The notes below the pieces were generated by a model. That model had not been told where the DNA came from, did no database searches, and saw only the letters and a list, made by a program, of their open reading frames with translations. From NCBI GenBank assembly GCA_947593615.1, contig CANQDR010000016.1:1-46408 (forward strand): 46,408 bases of DNA, read 5' to 3'. The position numbers were made by a program, and so were the translations under genes. Position 1 is the stretch's first letter. The number at the start of each line of letters is the position of its first letter. This stretch comes from an uncultured Clostridia bacterium (GTDB taxonomy: Bacteria > Bacillota > Clostridia > Oscillospirales > Acutalibacteraceae). Positions 25,403-34,309 of the stretch are shown here, piece after piece.

Positions 25403-26770
25403 TCATTTTCCAACGCAGAAATTGTGGAAAACCCTGTCAATAACCTCGTCGCTTGTTTTCTCTCCTGTCAGCTCAAGCAATTCTGAAATCGCGTCCTCAA
25501 GCGACACGGTCACCGCGTCGAATGTCATTCCAAGCTCAAGCGCTGTTTTCGCTTCCGTTATTGAATTCAGAGCATTGCTTACGGCAAGTCTTTGTCTTTC
25601 GTTTGATAATATTCCCTCGCTCGGATTTAACTTTGCCGTTCCTGCGATTTCTTCTACAGCTTTTACAAGCTCTTCTTTTCCCTCTCCGTTTGCGGCAGAA
25701 ATGTATATTATCTTGTTTATTTTTGATTTTATATAGTCAATATCAGCTTTCTTCGGCAAATCCGTCTTATTGATTACTCCTATACAAGGCACATCCTTTG
25801 CCGCTTTCAGCAGTTCCTTATCATCATTGTCGAGCACGCGGCTGTTGTCAAACACTGCGAGCAGAAGTCCGCACTGTTCAAGACGCTTTTTTGCCCTGTC
25901 AACACCTATTTTTTCAACCGTATCGTCCGTATCTCTCAATCCTGCGGTATCGCTTAGCCTTAAAATAACATCTCCAACAAGAACCGTATCCTCAACAACA
26001 TCTCTTGTCGTTCCCGGAATATCGGTAACAATGCTCTTTTCATAACCCGAAAGCAAATTCATAAGCGTACTTTTGCCTACATTGGGTCTGCCGGCAATAA
26101 CCGTATCTATTCCCTGCTTTACAGCCTGTCCGCTGTCATAGGTATCAAGCAGATTTTTAAGCACCTGAGAAGCGTTTGAGCAGGTATCTATAATCATATT
26201 GTCAGTAACTTCGGCAATATCTTCCTCTGGATAATCCGCCCAGGCGGAAAGATGAGCCGCGAGCGAAAGCAGATCATCCTTTACCTTATCAATCTTTTTT
26301 CTGAGGACTCCGTCTTTAACAAACAAGGCAGCTCTGGCGGCGCTTTTGCTTTTTGCACTTATTATATCTATGACTGCCTCTGCTTCTGTAAGGTCAATTT
26401 TACCGTTTAGAAATGCCCTTTTTGTGAATTCGCCTGCCTGCGCAGGAACTGCTCCCGCAGTGATTACGGCTCTGAGCACCTGTTTTGTAATATAAATTCC
26501 GCCGTGGCATGAAAGTTCAACAACATCCTCGCCTGTATAGCTGTGAGGCGCTCTGAAAACAAGAGCTACAGCCTCGTCAATTTCTTCGCTGTTACTGCAA
26601 ATTTTGCCGAATGCAGCTGTATATCCCTTCATATCGGTAATTTTTCTGTTGTTTACACTTTTAAAAATTCTGTCTGCAATTTCAAGCGCATTTTTTCCTG
26701 AAATTCTTATAACGCCGATACCGCCCTCACCCTGAGCGGTACTTATCGCAGCTATTGTATTTTCGCTCAT
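25403..26770 (-). CDS. mnmE: tRNA modification GTPase MnmE (TrmE)
   Basis: Partner of MnmG in U34 modification. Order: N-terminal tetrahydrofolate-binding domain (IAAISTAQGEGGIGVIRISG, HGGIYITKQVLRA), helical domain, and the inserted G domain with GRPNVGKST (G1), TDIPGTTRDVVED (K-loop and G2), DTAGLRD (G3) and NKTD (G4), then the C-terminal FCVGK with the catalytic cysteine. 455 residues, complete. ATG follows AAGGTGATT. It lies 29 bases before mnmG and leads the mnmE-mnmG-rsmG-noc unit. Confidence 0.97.
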   Translation of the reverse strand: MSENTIAAISTAQGEGGIGVIRISGKNALEIADRIFKSVNNRKITDMKGYTAAFGKICSNSEEIDEAVALVFRAPHSYTGEDVVELSCHGGIYITKQVLRAVITAGAVPAQAGEFTKRAFLNGKIDLTEAEAVIDIISAKSKSAARAALFVKDGVLRKKIDKVKDDLLSLAAHLSAWADYPEEDIAEVTDNMIIDTCSNASQVLKNLLDTYDSGQAVKQGIDTVIAGRPNVGKSTLMNLLSGYEKSIVTDIPGTTRDVVEDTVLVGDVILRLSDTAGLRDTDDTVEKIGVDRAKKRLEQCGLLLAVFDNSRVLDNDDKELLKAAKDVPCIGVINKTDLPKKADIDYIKSKINKIIYISAANGEGKEELVKAVEEIAGTAKLNPSEGILSNERQRLAVSNALNSITEAKTALELGMTFDAVTVSLEDAISELLELTGEKTSDEVIDRVFHNFCVGK

Positions 26771-26853
26771 ATAATCACCTTTTAATTCGAGGGTAACAAA
26801 TTTTGTAATACAAAATCAAGATAATACTCTCGCAGTTTAAGCATATTATATAA

Positions 26854-26877
26854 TAAAAAGGGCGGATAAACCGCCCT
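26854..26877 (-). terminator. Terminator of the rpmH-to-jag cluster
   Basis: On the minus strand AGGGCGG pairs with CCGCCCT around TTTAT, followed by TTTTT, just after the jag stop. It separates the ribosome/membrane-insertion cluster from mnmE. Confidence 0.85.
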
Positions 26878-26882
26878 GTGTT

Positions 26883-27668
26883 TTATTTGTCTATTCTTCC
26901 GTAAAGACCTGTTTCGCCGCCCTCATTAAGCGGTTTTCTGTCGGGATCGACCGGAGCGGAATACGAACTGCGGTTTGCATTGTAAGGACGCTTGCCGCCC
27001 CTGCCTCTGTTATATCCGCCTCTGCGAACATTTTTTGCTTTAGGGTCAGGTCCTATAACAACATGACGGTTAGCGTTTTCACCCTCGCTCCACGAAATTG
27101 CGCCGTTCACTTTCTGAACAGCCGTATGTATAATTCTTCTCTCATACGGATTCATAGGTTCAAGATTTGTTTTTCTGCCTGTTTTAACAGCCTTAAAGGC
27201 AAGCTTTCTGCCCAGAATTTCAAGAGTTTTTTCTCTTTTTTCTCTGTAGTTGCCTGTATCAATGGTAACCTTAAAGTATGAATTTTCAGTATGATTTGCA
27301 ACAAGACTTGTAAGGTACTGCAAGGAGTCAAGAGTTTCGCCTCTTCTGCCTATTACGAATCCTACGTCTTCGCCCGAAATATTAAACTCCACTCCGCCTT
27401 CAATTAAATTTTTTTCAATAACAACGCTTTCAAGTCCCATTTTATTAAGAACGTTTTTGAGAAAATTCTCAGCTGCTTCTTCGGGAGCTTCTTTTAATGT
27501 AATTTTAACTTTTGCAGGAGAACCGCCGAATAATCCAAACTTCTTTTTTTCGGCACGCTGTAAAAGTTCAAAATCAACCTCATCATTTTCCTCAAGACCA
27601 AGCTGTCTTTTGGCGTCGTTAAGCGCTTCTATCTCGGTTTCTCCGACGCCGATTGCTTCTTTTATCAA
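26883..27668 (-). CDS. jag: RNA-binding protein KhpB (Jag/SpoIIIJ-associated)
   Basis: Start is probably TTG at 27668 behind AAGGTGA, giving MIKEAIGVGETEIEAL; a GTG three codons earlier lies inside the ribosome site. Jag-N domain (about 1-50), KH domain with VIGRRGETLDSLQYL, and R3H domain with MNPYERRIIHTAVQ. The last 45 residues form a basic, glycine- and arginine-rich tail (NVRRGGYNRGRGGKRPYN) of low complexity. In streptococci KhpB binds many RNAs with KhpA and affects cell elongation. Its position after yidC is conserved in Firmicutes. Confidence 0.93.
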   Translation of the reverse strand: MIKEAIGVGETEIEALNDAKRQLGLEENDEVDFELLQRAEKKKFGLFGGSPAKVKITLKEAPEEAAENFLKNVLNKMGLESVVIEKNLIEGGVEFNISGEDVGFVIGRRGETLDSLQYLTSLVANHTENSYFKVTIDTGNYREKREKTLEILGRKLAFKAVKTGRKTNLEPMNPYERRIIHTAVQKVNGAISWSEGENANRHVVIGPDPKAKNVRRGGYNRGRGGKRPYNANRSSYSAPVDPDRKPLNEGGETGLYGRIDK

Positions 27669-27778
27669 AATATTCACCTTAATTCTAAAATTCTAATTAA
27701 CAATTGAGCTTTTTATTATGCTGTTGTTTTATACTAAACTATGTTTAAAAACATAATGTTTTTGCCAAATTTTTATTA

Positions 27779-28768
27779 TTACTTTTTTTTCTTTTTTTGC
27801 TTTGCATTTGAACCGTTTCCCGATGTAAGCTCATGAGGAGCATAAACATACGGAATTTTAGCCTCATTTTCAAAAAGCAGAGCAACATGACGCGCTTCGG
27901 AATTTGCAGTCAGCTGTGCCGCGCTGAAGAGTTTGCCGAGTACGATTGACTGAACAAGGCTTATCAGTGATGATATGATCCAATAGAATGCAACAGCTGA
28001 AGGCACCGAATAAGCAATGTATGCAGAAAACAGAGGAAGCACATAGAGCATAACCTTCATACAGCCCTGCTGTTGAGCCATTTGATTGGCGTTTATTCTT
28101 GTCATAATTAACTGTGCGCCTACATTAGATGCAAAGCACAGTACGGGGAACAAAATGTACGGTGAAAACAAGCCGAAATCCTTTGGTATTGCAAGTAAAT
28201 CAACTCCAAAGTTATTAAAGCCTTTAACAAACATCTGTATGGTTGAAATTTCCGAAGAACTGAAAATACTCTGAATTGCTTCAGTATTCATAATATTCGG
28301 AAATACTTTTAGCAAGCTGATTTCCTGGTATGTCGGATTTGTACTCGACGCATAACCCGGAATTGTGTTTACATAGGATAATGCCTTGCTTACATCTTCA
28401 CCGTTTAAGTGAAGAGTATTTGTAAGCGGATAAGCCACCGCATAGAAAATGCCTAGAATTACCAGAAGAGGAATAATTGTAGTAAGACAGCCGCCCATAG
28501 GCTTAACTCCCTCTTTTTCATAGAGCTTGCCCATCTCTTCCTGTAATTTCTGCCTGTTGTTTGCGTACTTTTCCTGAAGTTCTTTTTGTTTTTTAGAAAG
28601 CCTTGCGGTGCCTGCCATTGATTTTTGCTGTTTAACCGAAAAAGGAAACAGTACAATCTTAATTATAAGCGTAAATACAATAATTGACAGTCCGAAATTT
28701 TGAATAACGTAGAAAGCACCCCAGAGAATGTAACCCAGTAAGCTTCCGAGAAATCCAAAGATTTGCAT
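27779..28768 (-). CDS. yidC: Membrane protein insertase YidC/Oxa1 (SpoIIIJ type)
   Basis: Inserts membrane proteins alone or with SecYEG. A 329-residue, five-segment protein without the large periplasmic domain of Gram-negative YidC. The first segment is not followed by a clear lipobox. Position of the hydrophilic-groove arginine is taken by lysine in VFTLIIKIVLFPFSVKQQ, a conservative change. The cytoplasmic loop MAGTARLSKKQKELQEKYANNRQKL is present, and the C-terminus is lysine-rich (NAKQKKKKK), as in forms that touch the ribosome. It lies 14 bases after yidD. Confidence 0.95.
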   Translation of the reverse strand: MQIFGFLGSLLGYILWGAFYVIQNFGLSIIVFTLIIKIVLFPFSVKQQKSMAGTARLSKKQKELQEKYANNRQKLQEEMGKLYEKEGVKPMGGCLTTIIPLLVILGIFYAVAYPLTNTLHLNGEDVSKALSYVNTIPGYASSTNPTYQEISLLKVFPNIMNTEAIQSIFSSSEISTIQMFVKGFNNFGVDLLAIPKDFGLFSPYILFPVLCFASNVGAQLIMTRINANQMAQQQGCMKVMLYVLPLFSAYIAYSVPSAVAFYWIISSLISLVQSIVLGKLFSAAQLTANSEARHVALLFENEAKIPYVYAPHELTSGNGSNAKQKKKKK

Positions 28769-28782
28769 ATAGTAACCTCACT

Positions 28783-29016
28783 TTAGTTTTCTTGCCTGTC
28801 TTTTTTTTCGGGTACGGGATCATACCCTCCCTTTGAAAACGGATTACAGCGCAGTATGCGCCATATGGTAAGTGCCGTGCCCTTTAACGCACCAAACCGC
28901 TCTATTGCCTCAAGACCGTATTCCGAGCACGTCGGAATATACTTGCAGTGCTTCTGCATATGCGGTGATACAGCGGATTTATAGAATTTAATCAGTGCCA
29001 GAAGAATTTTTTTCAT
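28783..29016 (-). CDS. yidD: Membrane protein insertion efficiency factor YidD
   Basis: A 77-residue protein with an amphipathic N-terminus ([18 protein letters not shown]) and the family blocks [19 protein letters not shown] and [14 protein letters not shown]. YidD helps YidC-dependent insertion. Placed between rnpA and yidC, as in most bacteria. The ribosome site is weak. Confidence 0.95.
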   Translation of the reverse strand: MKKILLALIKFYKSAVSPHMQKHCKYIPTCSEYGLEAIERFGALKGTALTIWRILRCNPFSKGGYDPVPEKKDRQEN

Positions 29017-29109
29017 TTTAACTGCTAAATTTCAAATAAAACAATACAATATACATACTGATAATTAAAATATTTAATTAATATTTCAATATATTTTAAT
29101 TTCTCGTAC

Positions 29110-29445
29110 TTACTTTAAAACACCTGCTGTTTTTAAATGCTTTTTCATCGCTTTGCTGATTGTCTGCGATTTTACATATGGAGTCTTACCTCTGGCGACA
29201 AACACAAAGTCATAACCTTTCTTTATATCTGGATAAAGTTCGTAATAAGCCTCTCTGATTACTCTTCTTGCTCTTGTGCGTTTTACAGCCTTGCCGACTT
29301 TTTTGCCTGTGGTTATTCCAAAACGCAGGTTATCGGATTTATTTTTCAACACATATGTTACCAAAACAGGACTTACATAGGATTTTCCCCGTTTGTACAG
29401 TCTGGAAAAATCCCTGTTATCCTTCAAAGTGATATATTCACTCAT
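29110..29445 (-). CDS. rnpA: Ribonuclease P protein component
   Basis: Basic protein of 111 residues that helps the RNase P RNA cut tRNA 5' leaders. It has LKDNRDFSRLYKRGKSY at the start, the central FGITTGKKVGKAVKRTRARRVIREAYY (RNR-type motif) and a C-terminal DFVFVARGKT. I choose the ATG at 29445; an in-frame TTG at 29466 is less likely because GGTGG lies between. A terminator separates it from rpmH, so rnpA is probably made at a lower level by readthrough. Confidence 0.95.
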   Translation of the reverse strand: MSEYITLKDNRDFSRLYKRGKSYVSPVLVTYVLKNKSDNLRFGITTGKKVGKAVKRTRARRVIREAYYELYPDIKKGYDFVFVARGKTPYVKSQTISKAMKKHLKTAGVLK

Positions 29446-29479
29446 TAATTCAATACCACCCAGCAAACAAGACCGTACT

Positions 29480-29515
29480 AAAAAAGAAAGACCACCGATT
29501 AAAAGTGGCCTTTAT
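29480..29515 (-). terminator. Terminator/attenuator between rpmH and rnpA
   Basis: On the minus strand AAAGGCCAC pairs with GTGGTCTTT, then TTTTTT. It begins right after the rpmH stop and would let rpmH be expressed far above rnpA. Confidence 0.75.
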
Positions 29516-29516
29516 T

Positions 29517-29651
29517 TTAATAAGACAACCTTTTTCTTCCTTTAGCTCTTCTTCTTGCTAAAACTTTCTTACCGTTTGATGTAGCCATTCTTTTTCTGAA
29601 GCCGTGTTCTTTTTTTCTGTGAAGCTTCTTAGGCTGATATGTTCTCAACAT
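29517..29651 (-). CDS. rpmH: 50S ribosomal protein L34
   Basis: A 44-residue, strongly basic protein, [18 protein letters not shown] to GRKRLSY, the typical L34. ATG at 29651 follows AGGGAGG. First gene of the leftward rpmH-rnpA-yidD-yidC-jag cluster that faces dnaA. Confidence 0.97.
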   Translation of the reverse strand: MLRTYQPKKLHRKKEHGFRKRMATSNGKKVLARRRAKGRKRLSY

Positions 29652-29692
29652 AAATGAAAACCTCCCTTCAAAATATAACCTTGCAATATAGC

Positions 29693-29721
29693 ATTATATC
29701 TTAATTTTTCTTTTAAGTCAA
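29693..29721 (-). promoter_or_regulatory. Promoter of rpmH
   Basis: On the minus strand TTGACT (29721-29716), 17 bases, TATAAT (29698-29693). The predicted start is about 35 bases before the rpmH ATG. Confidence 0.8.
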
Positions 29722-29748
29722 TACTTTTATTTCTAAACAATATTCGAT

Positions 29749-29757
29749 TTATTCACA
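29749..29757 (+). promoter_or_regulatory. DnaA box (one mismatch) between rpmH and dnaA
   Basis: TTATTCACA differs from TTATCCACA at one base, a variant used in many origins. It lies upstream of both divergent promoters. I found no other close match in this gap. The rest of 29652-29989 is very AT-rich. Confidence 0.5.
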
Positions 29758-29872
29758 TTTTTAACTTATGATAATTGATTAAAATTTTTTTAATTATTCA
29801 GCAGGTATGCAATCATTATATAATATAAGTATTATTATATTCTATAAATATTTAAAATATAAATATTTTAAA

Positions 29873-29901
29873 TTGACCGAAAACATTGCAATTTCTATAA
29901 A
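29873..29901 (+). promoter_or_regulatory. Promoter of dnaA
   Basis: TTGACC (29873-29878), 17 bases, TATAAA (29896-29901). Predicted start near 29908, leaving a leader of about 100 bases. Confidence 0.65.
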
Positions 29902-29964
29902 TTTAAGTTATAATAAATTGGAATGGTATTTTTAACGATTTGGGTAAATTTACGGAAATAAACC

Positions 29965-29988
29965 AAGGTGCAAATCCTTACGCACCTT
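29965..29988 (+). promoter_or_regulatory. Leader hairpin before dnaA
   Basis: AAGGTGC (29965-29971) pairs exactly with GCACCTT (29982-29988). The hairpin ends right before the first in-frame ATG and just upstream of AGAGGAAG, the ribosome site of the likely TTG start; it could affect access of ribosomes. Confidence 0.45.
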
Positions 29989-30007
29989 TATGAGAGGAAG
30001 AAAGAAT

Positions 30008-31333
30008 TTGATAGATTCATTTGAGGATACATGGGAAATAATCTGTTCATACTGCAAAACAAAAATCGTTGATGTTGCATATAATACTTGGATAAGCAGA
30101 ATTAAACCTCTGTCGCTTGATTTTGAAAAAAATACGGCATATCTTATTGTTCCTAATGATTTTCATCGTCAGACAATTACACGCTGTTATCTGCCTCTTT
30201 TAAATGAGGCTTTTGAAGCTGTTTTCGGTAATAATTTTAATATTGTACTTAAAATTCCCGAAGAAGTAGAGCAGAATTCTCCTATAAAAGAATTGAAAAA
30301 AGAAGATAAAGACACAAACTACGAATATACATTTGACACATTTATCGTAGGCTCATCAAACAAGTTTGCTCATGCGGCTTGTCTTGCAGTTGCGACAAAT
30401 CCGTCACACGCATATAATCCGCTCTTTTTATACGGAAATTCCGGACTCGGAAAAACTCATCTTCTGTACGCAATAGGCAATGAAATTAAAAAGAATGATC
30501 CCTCAAAGGTCATCTGTTACATAAAAGGAGACGACTTTACAAACGAGCTTATCGAGTCATTGCGTCTTGCAAAAATGGCTGATTTCAGACATAAATACAG
30601 ACAAGCTGATATTTTGCTTGTAGACGACGTTCAGTTTATCGGAGGCAAAGAGAGCACGCAGGAGGAATTTTTCCACACCTTCAACGCTCTTTATGACGCT
30701 AAAAAACAAATCGTACTTACATCTGACCGTCCGCCGAAAGAAATCAAAACTCTTGACGACCGTCTGCGTTCGCGTTTTGAGCAGGATCTTATCGCCGATA
30801 TTCAGCCCCCCGATATTGAAACAAGGATCGCAATAATTAAAAGAAAGGCAGAACTTGTTGATATTAATTTATCAAATGATGTATGCGAATATATAGCTTC
30901 AAAAATCAAGGCAAATATCCGTCAGCTTGAGGGTACTGTAAAGAAACTGAAGGCAAAGTCACTTTTAAACAACGAAAAACCTTCAATTTCCACTGCTCAG
31001 GAGGTTATTTCAGATATTCTAAATAACGACGTTCCGCCCGAAGTTACCGTTGAGCGCATTATTGACGAGGTGGCAAGAACTTACGGCGTTTCGTCAGAAG
31101 AAATACGTTCTCAGAAAAACAGAAGCGCCAATATAAGCAACGCAAGACATATTGCAATTTATGTTACCAGAGAGCTTACAACTCTTTCTATGGTTGCAAT
31201 AGGAGAAGAATTTGGCAACCGCCACTATTCCACCATTATTTATACAATACAGAAAGTTCAAAAAATGATGGATAAAGACCGCAAGGTCAAGGAACTTGTT
31301 GAGGATACAATCAAAAATATCCGCGACAGATAG
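30008..31333 (+). CDS. dnaA: Chromosomal replication initiator DnaA
   Basis: Replication initiator of 441 residues from a TTG at 30008, seven bases after AGGAAG; the ATG at 29990 is in frame but has no ribosome site and would add an atypical basic N-terminus. Domain I (about 1-85), a short linker, the AAA+ domain with GNSGLGKT (143-150), LLVDDVQFIGGKE and the arginine-finger region, and domain IV with the DNA-binding helix-turn-helix RHIAIYVTRELTTLSMVAIGEEFGNRHYSTI. Complete. Its own origin elements are probably on both sides of the gene. Confidence 0.96.
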   Translation: MIDSFEDTWEIICSYCKTKIVDVAYNTWISRIKPLSLDFEKNTAYLIVPNDFHRQTITRCYLPLLNEAFEAVFGNNFNIVLKIPEEVEQNSPIKELKKEDKDTNYEYTFDTFIVGSSNKFAHAACLAVATNPSHAYNPLFLYGNSGLGKTHLLYAIGNEIKKNDPSKVICYIKGDDFTNELIESLRLAKMADFRHKYRQADILLVDDVQFIGGKESTQEEFFHTFNALYDAKKQIVLTSDRPPKEIKTLDDRLRSRFEQDLIADIQPPDIETRIAIIKRKAELVDINLSNDVCEYIASKIKANIRQLEGTVKKLKAKSLLNNEKPSISTAQEVISDILNNDVPPEVTVERIIDEVARTYGVSSEEIRSQKNRSANISNARHIAIYVTRELTTLSMVAIGEEFGNRHYSTIIYTIQKVQKMMDKDRKVKELVEDTIKNIRDR

Positions 31334-31606
31334 TTATAATTTTTTAATAAATATTTAATTTTTCAGACTAAAATACATAACCTGAAAGATTAACATAGTT
31401 TTTAATAATTCATAAACAATTTTCAATGTGATGTTGAAAGTTAAAAAATGTTAAAATTAAATTAAACATGAATAAACAAATAAAATAAAAATCTGTTAAT
31501 GGATTTTTTTAGCAGACAAGCCTTAAACGAAAATTTTCCAACAATTTAACATCACCTACTACGACTACGAAAAAATAATAATATAAAGATAGGAGAAGAT
31601 TTCAAG
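31334..31606. other. Putative oriC region (dnaA-dnaN gap) with DnaA-trio-like tract
   Basis: The gap contains CTACTACGACTACGA (31556-31570), i.e. repeated TAG triplets on the other strand, followed at once by an AT-rich stretch (31571-31590). This order matches the unwinding element of Bacillus, where the plus strand has a CTACTATTACTTCTACTA tract. Exact DnaA boxes are absent; instead TTAACAT-like words occur five times: 31390, 31431 and 31448 (both reversed), 31462 and 31546. A weak hairpin-T-run at 31487-31510 may end dnaA transcripts. Confidence 0.5.
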
Positions 31607-32713
31607 ATGAAAATATCGTGTTTCAGAACTGACCTTGCAAATGCCGTGTCAAATGTTTCAAGAGCAGTTTCTTCAAAAGCTTCAATTCCTGCACTTGAAG
31701 GTGTTTTAATAAAAGCATACGGCGACAAGCTTAATATTTCGGGATATAATCTTGAAATCGGAATTACAACAGATATTGACGCCACTATCCAGAACGAAGG
31801 CGAAATTGTTGTCAGCGCAAGACTTTTTCTTGATATTGTACGCAGACTTCCCGAGGAGATCGTTATGATTGAAACGGATGAAAGAATGGTAACATACATT
31901 AACTGCGGTCACGTAGATTATCAGATCGTAGGTATGTCGTCTGTTGAGTATCCCGATTTACCGTCCTTTGAACAGACAGACGGAATTACCGTTAATTCAA
32001 AAATTCTGCGTGAAATGATAAGACAAACTGTTTATGCAGTAAGCGAAAACACGGCAAAGCCTATTTATACTGGTTCTCTTTTTGATATTGAGGACGGAAT
32101 CTTTAAAATTGTCGCAGTAGACGGATACAGAATGGCAATAAGAAGCGAAAATGTTGACAGCGAAAGTAAAAATAAATTTGTAGTGCCGGGAAAAACTCAG
32201 CTTGAAGTTTTAAAACTTTTAACGGATGATGAGGATAATGTTGAAATAATTATAGGACAGAGGCATATTACGTTTAAGGTTAAAAATTACCGTGTAATTT
32301 CAAGGCTGATTGAAGGAACATTCCTGGATTATAATTCAACAGTCCCGAAAGATAAGAAAACAGAGCTTGTTATAAATACAAGAAGCATAATTGATTCTGT
32401 TGAAAGAATGTCGCTTCTCAATAACGACAGGGTACAAAGTCCTGTAAGATGTAATTTTTCCGATGATGAAATCAAACTTTCTTGTGCTTCTGCCGTAGGA
32501 CGAGCAAATGACGTTATATCTGTCCCGATTATCGGAGAGCCTGTTGAGATCGGATTTAACAACAGATATATGCTTGACGCTCTGAAAAATACAGATACCG
32601 ACGAAATAAAGCTTATTCTCAACGGTCCTCTTGCGCCTATGATTATAAAACCCGTAAAGGGCGACAGCTTTTTGAGCATTGTAGTACCAATGAGGCTTGC
32701 AAATGAGAGTTGA
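31607..32713 (+). CDS. dnaN: DNA polymerase III sliding clamp (beta subunit)
   Basis: Ring-shaped processivity factor of 368 residues, with three similar domains. Recognisable are MKISCFRTDLANAVSNVSRAVSSKASIPALEGV, the VDGYRMAIR block at the end of domain 2 and IVVPMRL near the C-terminus, which forms part of the protein-binding pocket. The ATG follows AGGAG. Its end overlaps the S4-domain gene by 11 bases. Confidence 0.97.
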   Translation: MKISCFRTDLANAVSNVSRAVSSKASIPALEGVLIKAYGDKLNISGYNLEIGITTDIDATIQNEGEIVVSARLFLDIVRRLPEEIVMIETDERMVTYINCGHVDYQIVGMSSVEYPDLPSFEQTDGITVNSKILREMIRQTVYAVSENTAKPIYTGSLFDIEDGIFKIVAVDGYRMAIRSENVDSESKNKFVVPGKTQLEVLKLLTDDEDNVEIIIGQRHITFKVKNYRVISRLIEGTFLDYNSTVPKDKKTELVINTRSIIDSVERMSLLNNDRVQSPVRCNFSDDEIKLSCASAVGRANDVISVPIIGEPVEIGFNNRYMLDALKNTDTDEIKLILNGPLAPMIIKPVKGDSFLSIVVPMRLANES

Positions 32714-32915
32714 AAAAATTAAAATAGACAGTGATTTTATAAAATTACAGGATCTGCTCAAGCTCGGAGGCGCAGTCAGTACGGGAGGAATGGCAAAGAT
32801 TGTCATTCAGAACGGAGAAGTTAAGGTAAACGGCGAAATTTGCAGTATGAGAGGCAAAAAAATGCGTAGCGGTGATTTTGCCGAATTTAATGATTTGAAA
32901 CTGATTGTTGAATAA
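32703..32915 (+). CDS. yaaA: S4-domain RNA-binding protein (YaaA/RlbA)
   Basis: A 70-residue S4-like protein: LQDLLKLGGAVSTGGMAKIVIQNGEVKVNGEICSMRGKKMRSGD. ATG at 32703 is seven bases after GAGG that lies in the end of dnaN, so translation is coupled. In Bacillus this gene sits at the same place and its product is linked to ribosome assembly. Role here by synteny. Confidence 0.92.
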   Translation: MRVEKIKIDSDFIKLQDLLKLGGAVSTGGMAKIVIQNGEVKVNGEICSMRGKKMRSGDFAEFNDLKLIVE

Positions 32916-32927
32916 TTACGGGATTGA

Positions 32928-34034
32928 TTGTTAAAAGTGAAAGTAATTGCGCTTAAATTTGAAAATTACAGAAATCTTAAAAATGATATAATAGAGCCCT
33001 GTGATGGAGTAAATATAATTTACGGCGACAATGCTCAGGGAAAAACAAATCTTCTTGAGGCATTGTGGATGTTCTGCGGAGGACATTCATTCAGGTCGTC
33101 AAAGGATAATGAAGCTGTCAGATGGGATAAAGATTTTGCGCGGCTTGAAATGAGATTTTTCGGGCAGGAGAGAGAACAGACGGCAAAAATTCTGTTTGCA
33201 GGCAATAAAAAATCAGTCGAAATAAACGGCGTAGAAAAAAAATCTGCGTCGTCGCTGATTGAAAAATACTGTGCAGTAGTTTTTTCTCCCGAACATCTTA
33301 ATCTGATAAAGAGAGGCCCGTCAGAACGAAGAAGGTTTATTGACAGCGCAATTTGCAGAGAAAAGCTGAAAAACGCAGTAATTCTTTCAAATTTTAACAG
33401 AGTATTAAATCAGAGAAATTCTCTTTTAAAAGATATTTACAAACGTCCGTCGCTTGAAGATACTTTGTCAATCTGGGACGAACATCTCATAAAAAACGGA
33501 GCATTGCTTATAAAGAACAGAATGGAATATGTAAAAATGCTGTCAGAGCGAGCGGCTTTGTATCACGACGGAATTTCAAAAAGCAGTGAAGAACTGAAAA
33601 TAAGATATATTTCTTCCGCAGATATTAAAAATACCGACAGCACGGAAGAAATAGAAAAGAAACTTAGAAAAAAATTTTGCGAAAACAGGGAAAATGACAT
33701 TCGCACAGGGGTTACTAATTACGGTCCTCACAGAGATGACATTGAAATTTTGATAAATGACAAAAACGCAAAATCATTTGCGTCACAGGGTCAGCAGAGA
33801 AGCGCGGTATTGTCGCTTAAACTTGCGGAAGCAGATGTACTCAGAGAAAAAATGAATGAAAAACCCGTTATTTTGCTTGATGACGTGCTATCTGAGCTTG
33901 ACTCAAAAAGACAGGATTTTCTGCTTAATGAGCTTACAGGCAGTCAGGTTTTTATAACCTGCTGCGAAAAATCCAATAAGGAACAGCTCAGAGAAGGTAA
34001 AATATTTCATTTGAAGAACGGAGAAATTTTTTGA
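32928..34034 (+). CDS. recF: DNA repair protein RecF
   Basis: SMC-like ATPase that helps load RecA at gaps. 368 residues with FENYRNL, Walker A GDNAQGKTN, SPEHLNLIKRGPSERRRFID, signature SQGQQRSAVLSLKLAEA and Walker B PVILLDDVLSELD. The start is uncertain: TTG at 32928 is four bases after GGGA, and a GTG at 32937 giving MKVIALKFENYRN is possible. The stop overlaps the next gene by one base. Confidence 0.96.
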   Translation: MLKVKVIALKFENYRNLKNDIIEPCDGVNIIYGDNAQGKTNLLEALWMFCGGHSFRSSKDNEAVRWDKDFARLEMRFFGQEREQTAKILFAGNKKSVEINGVEKKSASSLIEKYCAVVFSPEHLNLIKRGPSERRRFIDSAICREKLKNAVILSNFNRVLNQRNSLLKDIYKRPSLEDTLSIWDEHLIKNGALLIKNRMEYVKMLSERAALYHDGISKSSEELKIRYISSADIKNTDSTEEIEKKLRKKFCENRENDIRTGVTNYGPHRDDIEILINDKNAKSFASQGQQRSAVLSLKLAEADVLREKMNEKPVILLDDVLSELDSKRQDFLLNELTGSQVFITCCEKSNKEQLREGKIFHLKNGEIF

Positions 34035-34291
34035 TGTATCTTCATCTCGGACAGGATACTGTCATTACAGCCGAGAACATAATCGGAATGTTTGATATGG
34101 ACGCCTGTACAGTTTCTAAAAAAGCAAGAGATTTTCTTGCAAATGCCGAAAAAAATAAAAGAGTTGTTAATGTTTCTTATGAATTGCCGAAATCGTTTGT
34201 AGTATGTGAAAAAAACGGCGGAATTGTTGTATATATTACTCAGCTGTCAACAAAGACATTGAGTAAAAGACATAGTATAACAGCAACGTGA
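34034..34291 (+). CDS. remB: DUF370 regulator, RemB-like (YaaB)
   Basis: An 85-residue protein starting MYLHLGQDTVITAENIIGMFDMD, the start of RemB/YaaB; the later SFVVCEKNGGIVVYITQLSTKTL fits. The ATG overlaps the recF stop (ATGA). In Bacillus, RemB stands at the same position and the related RemA activates matrix genes. Function in this organism is inferred from family only. Confidence 0.88.
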   Translation: MYLHLGQDTVITAENIIGMFDMDACTVSKKARDFLANAEKNKRVVNVSYELPKSFVVCEKNGGIVVYITQLSTKTLSKRHSITAT

Positions 34292-34309
34292 CATTGCATC
34301 CGGTTTTGG

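Noticed and set aside
31334-31606. A cluster of canonical DnaA boxes in the dnaA-dnaN gap
   Set aside because: No TTATCCACA or TGTGGATAA was found on either strand; only TTAACAT-like words are repeated.
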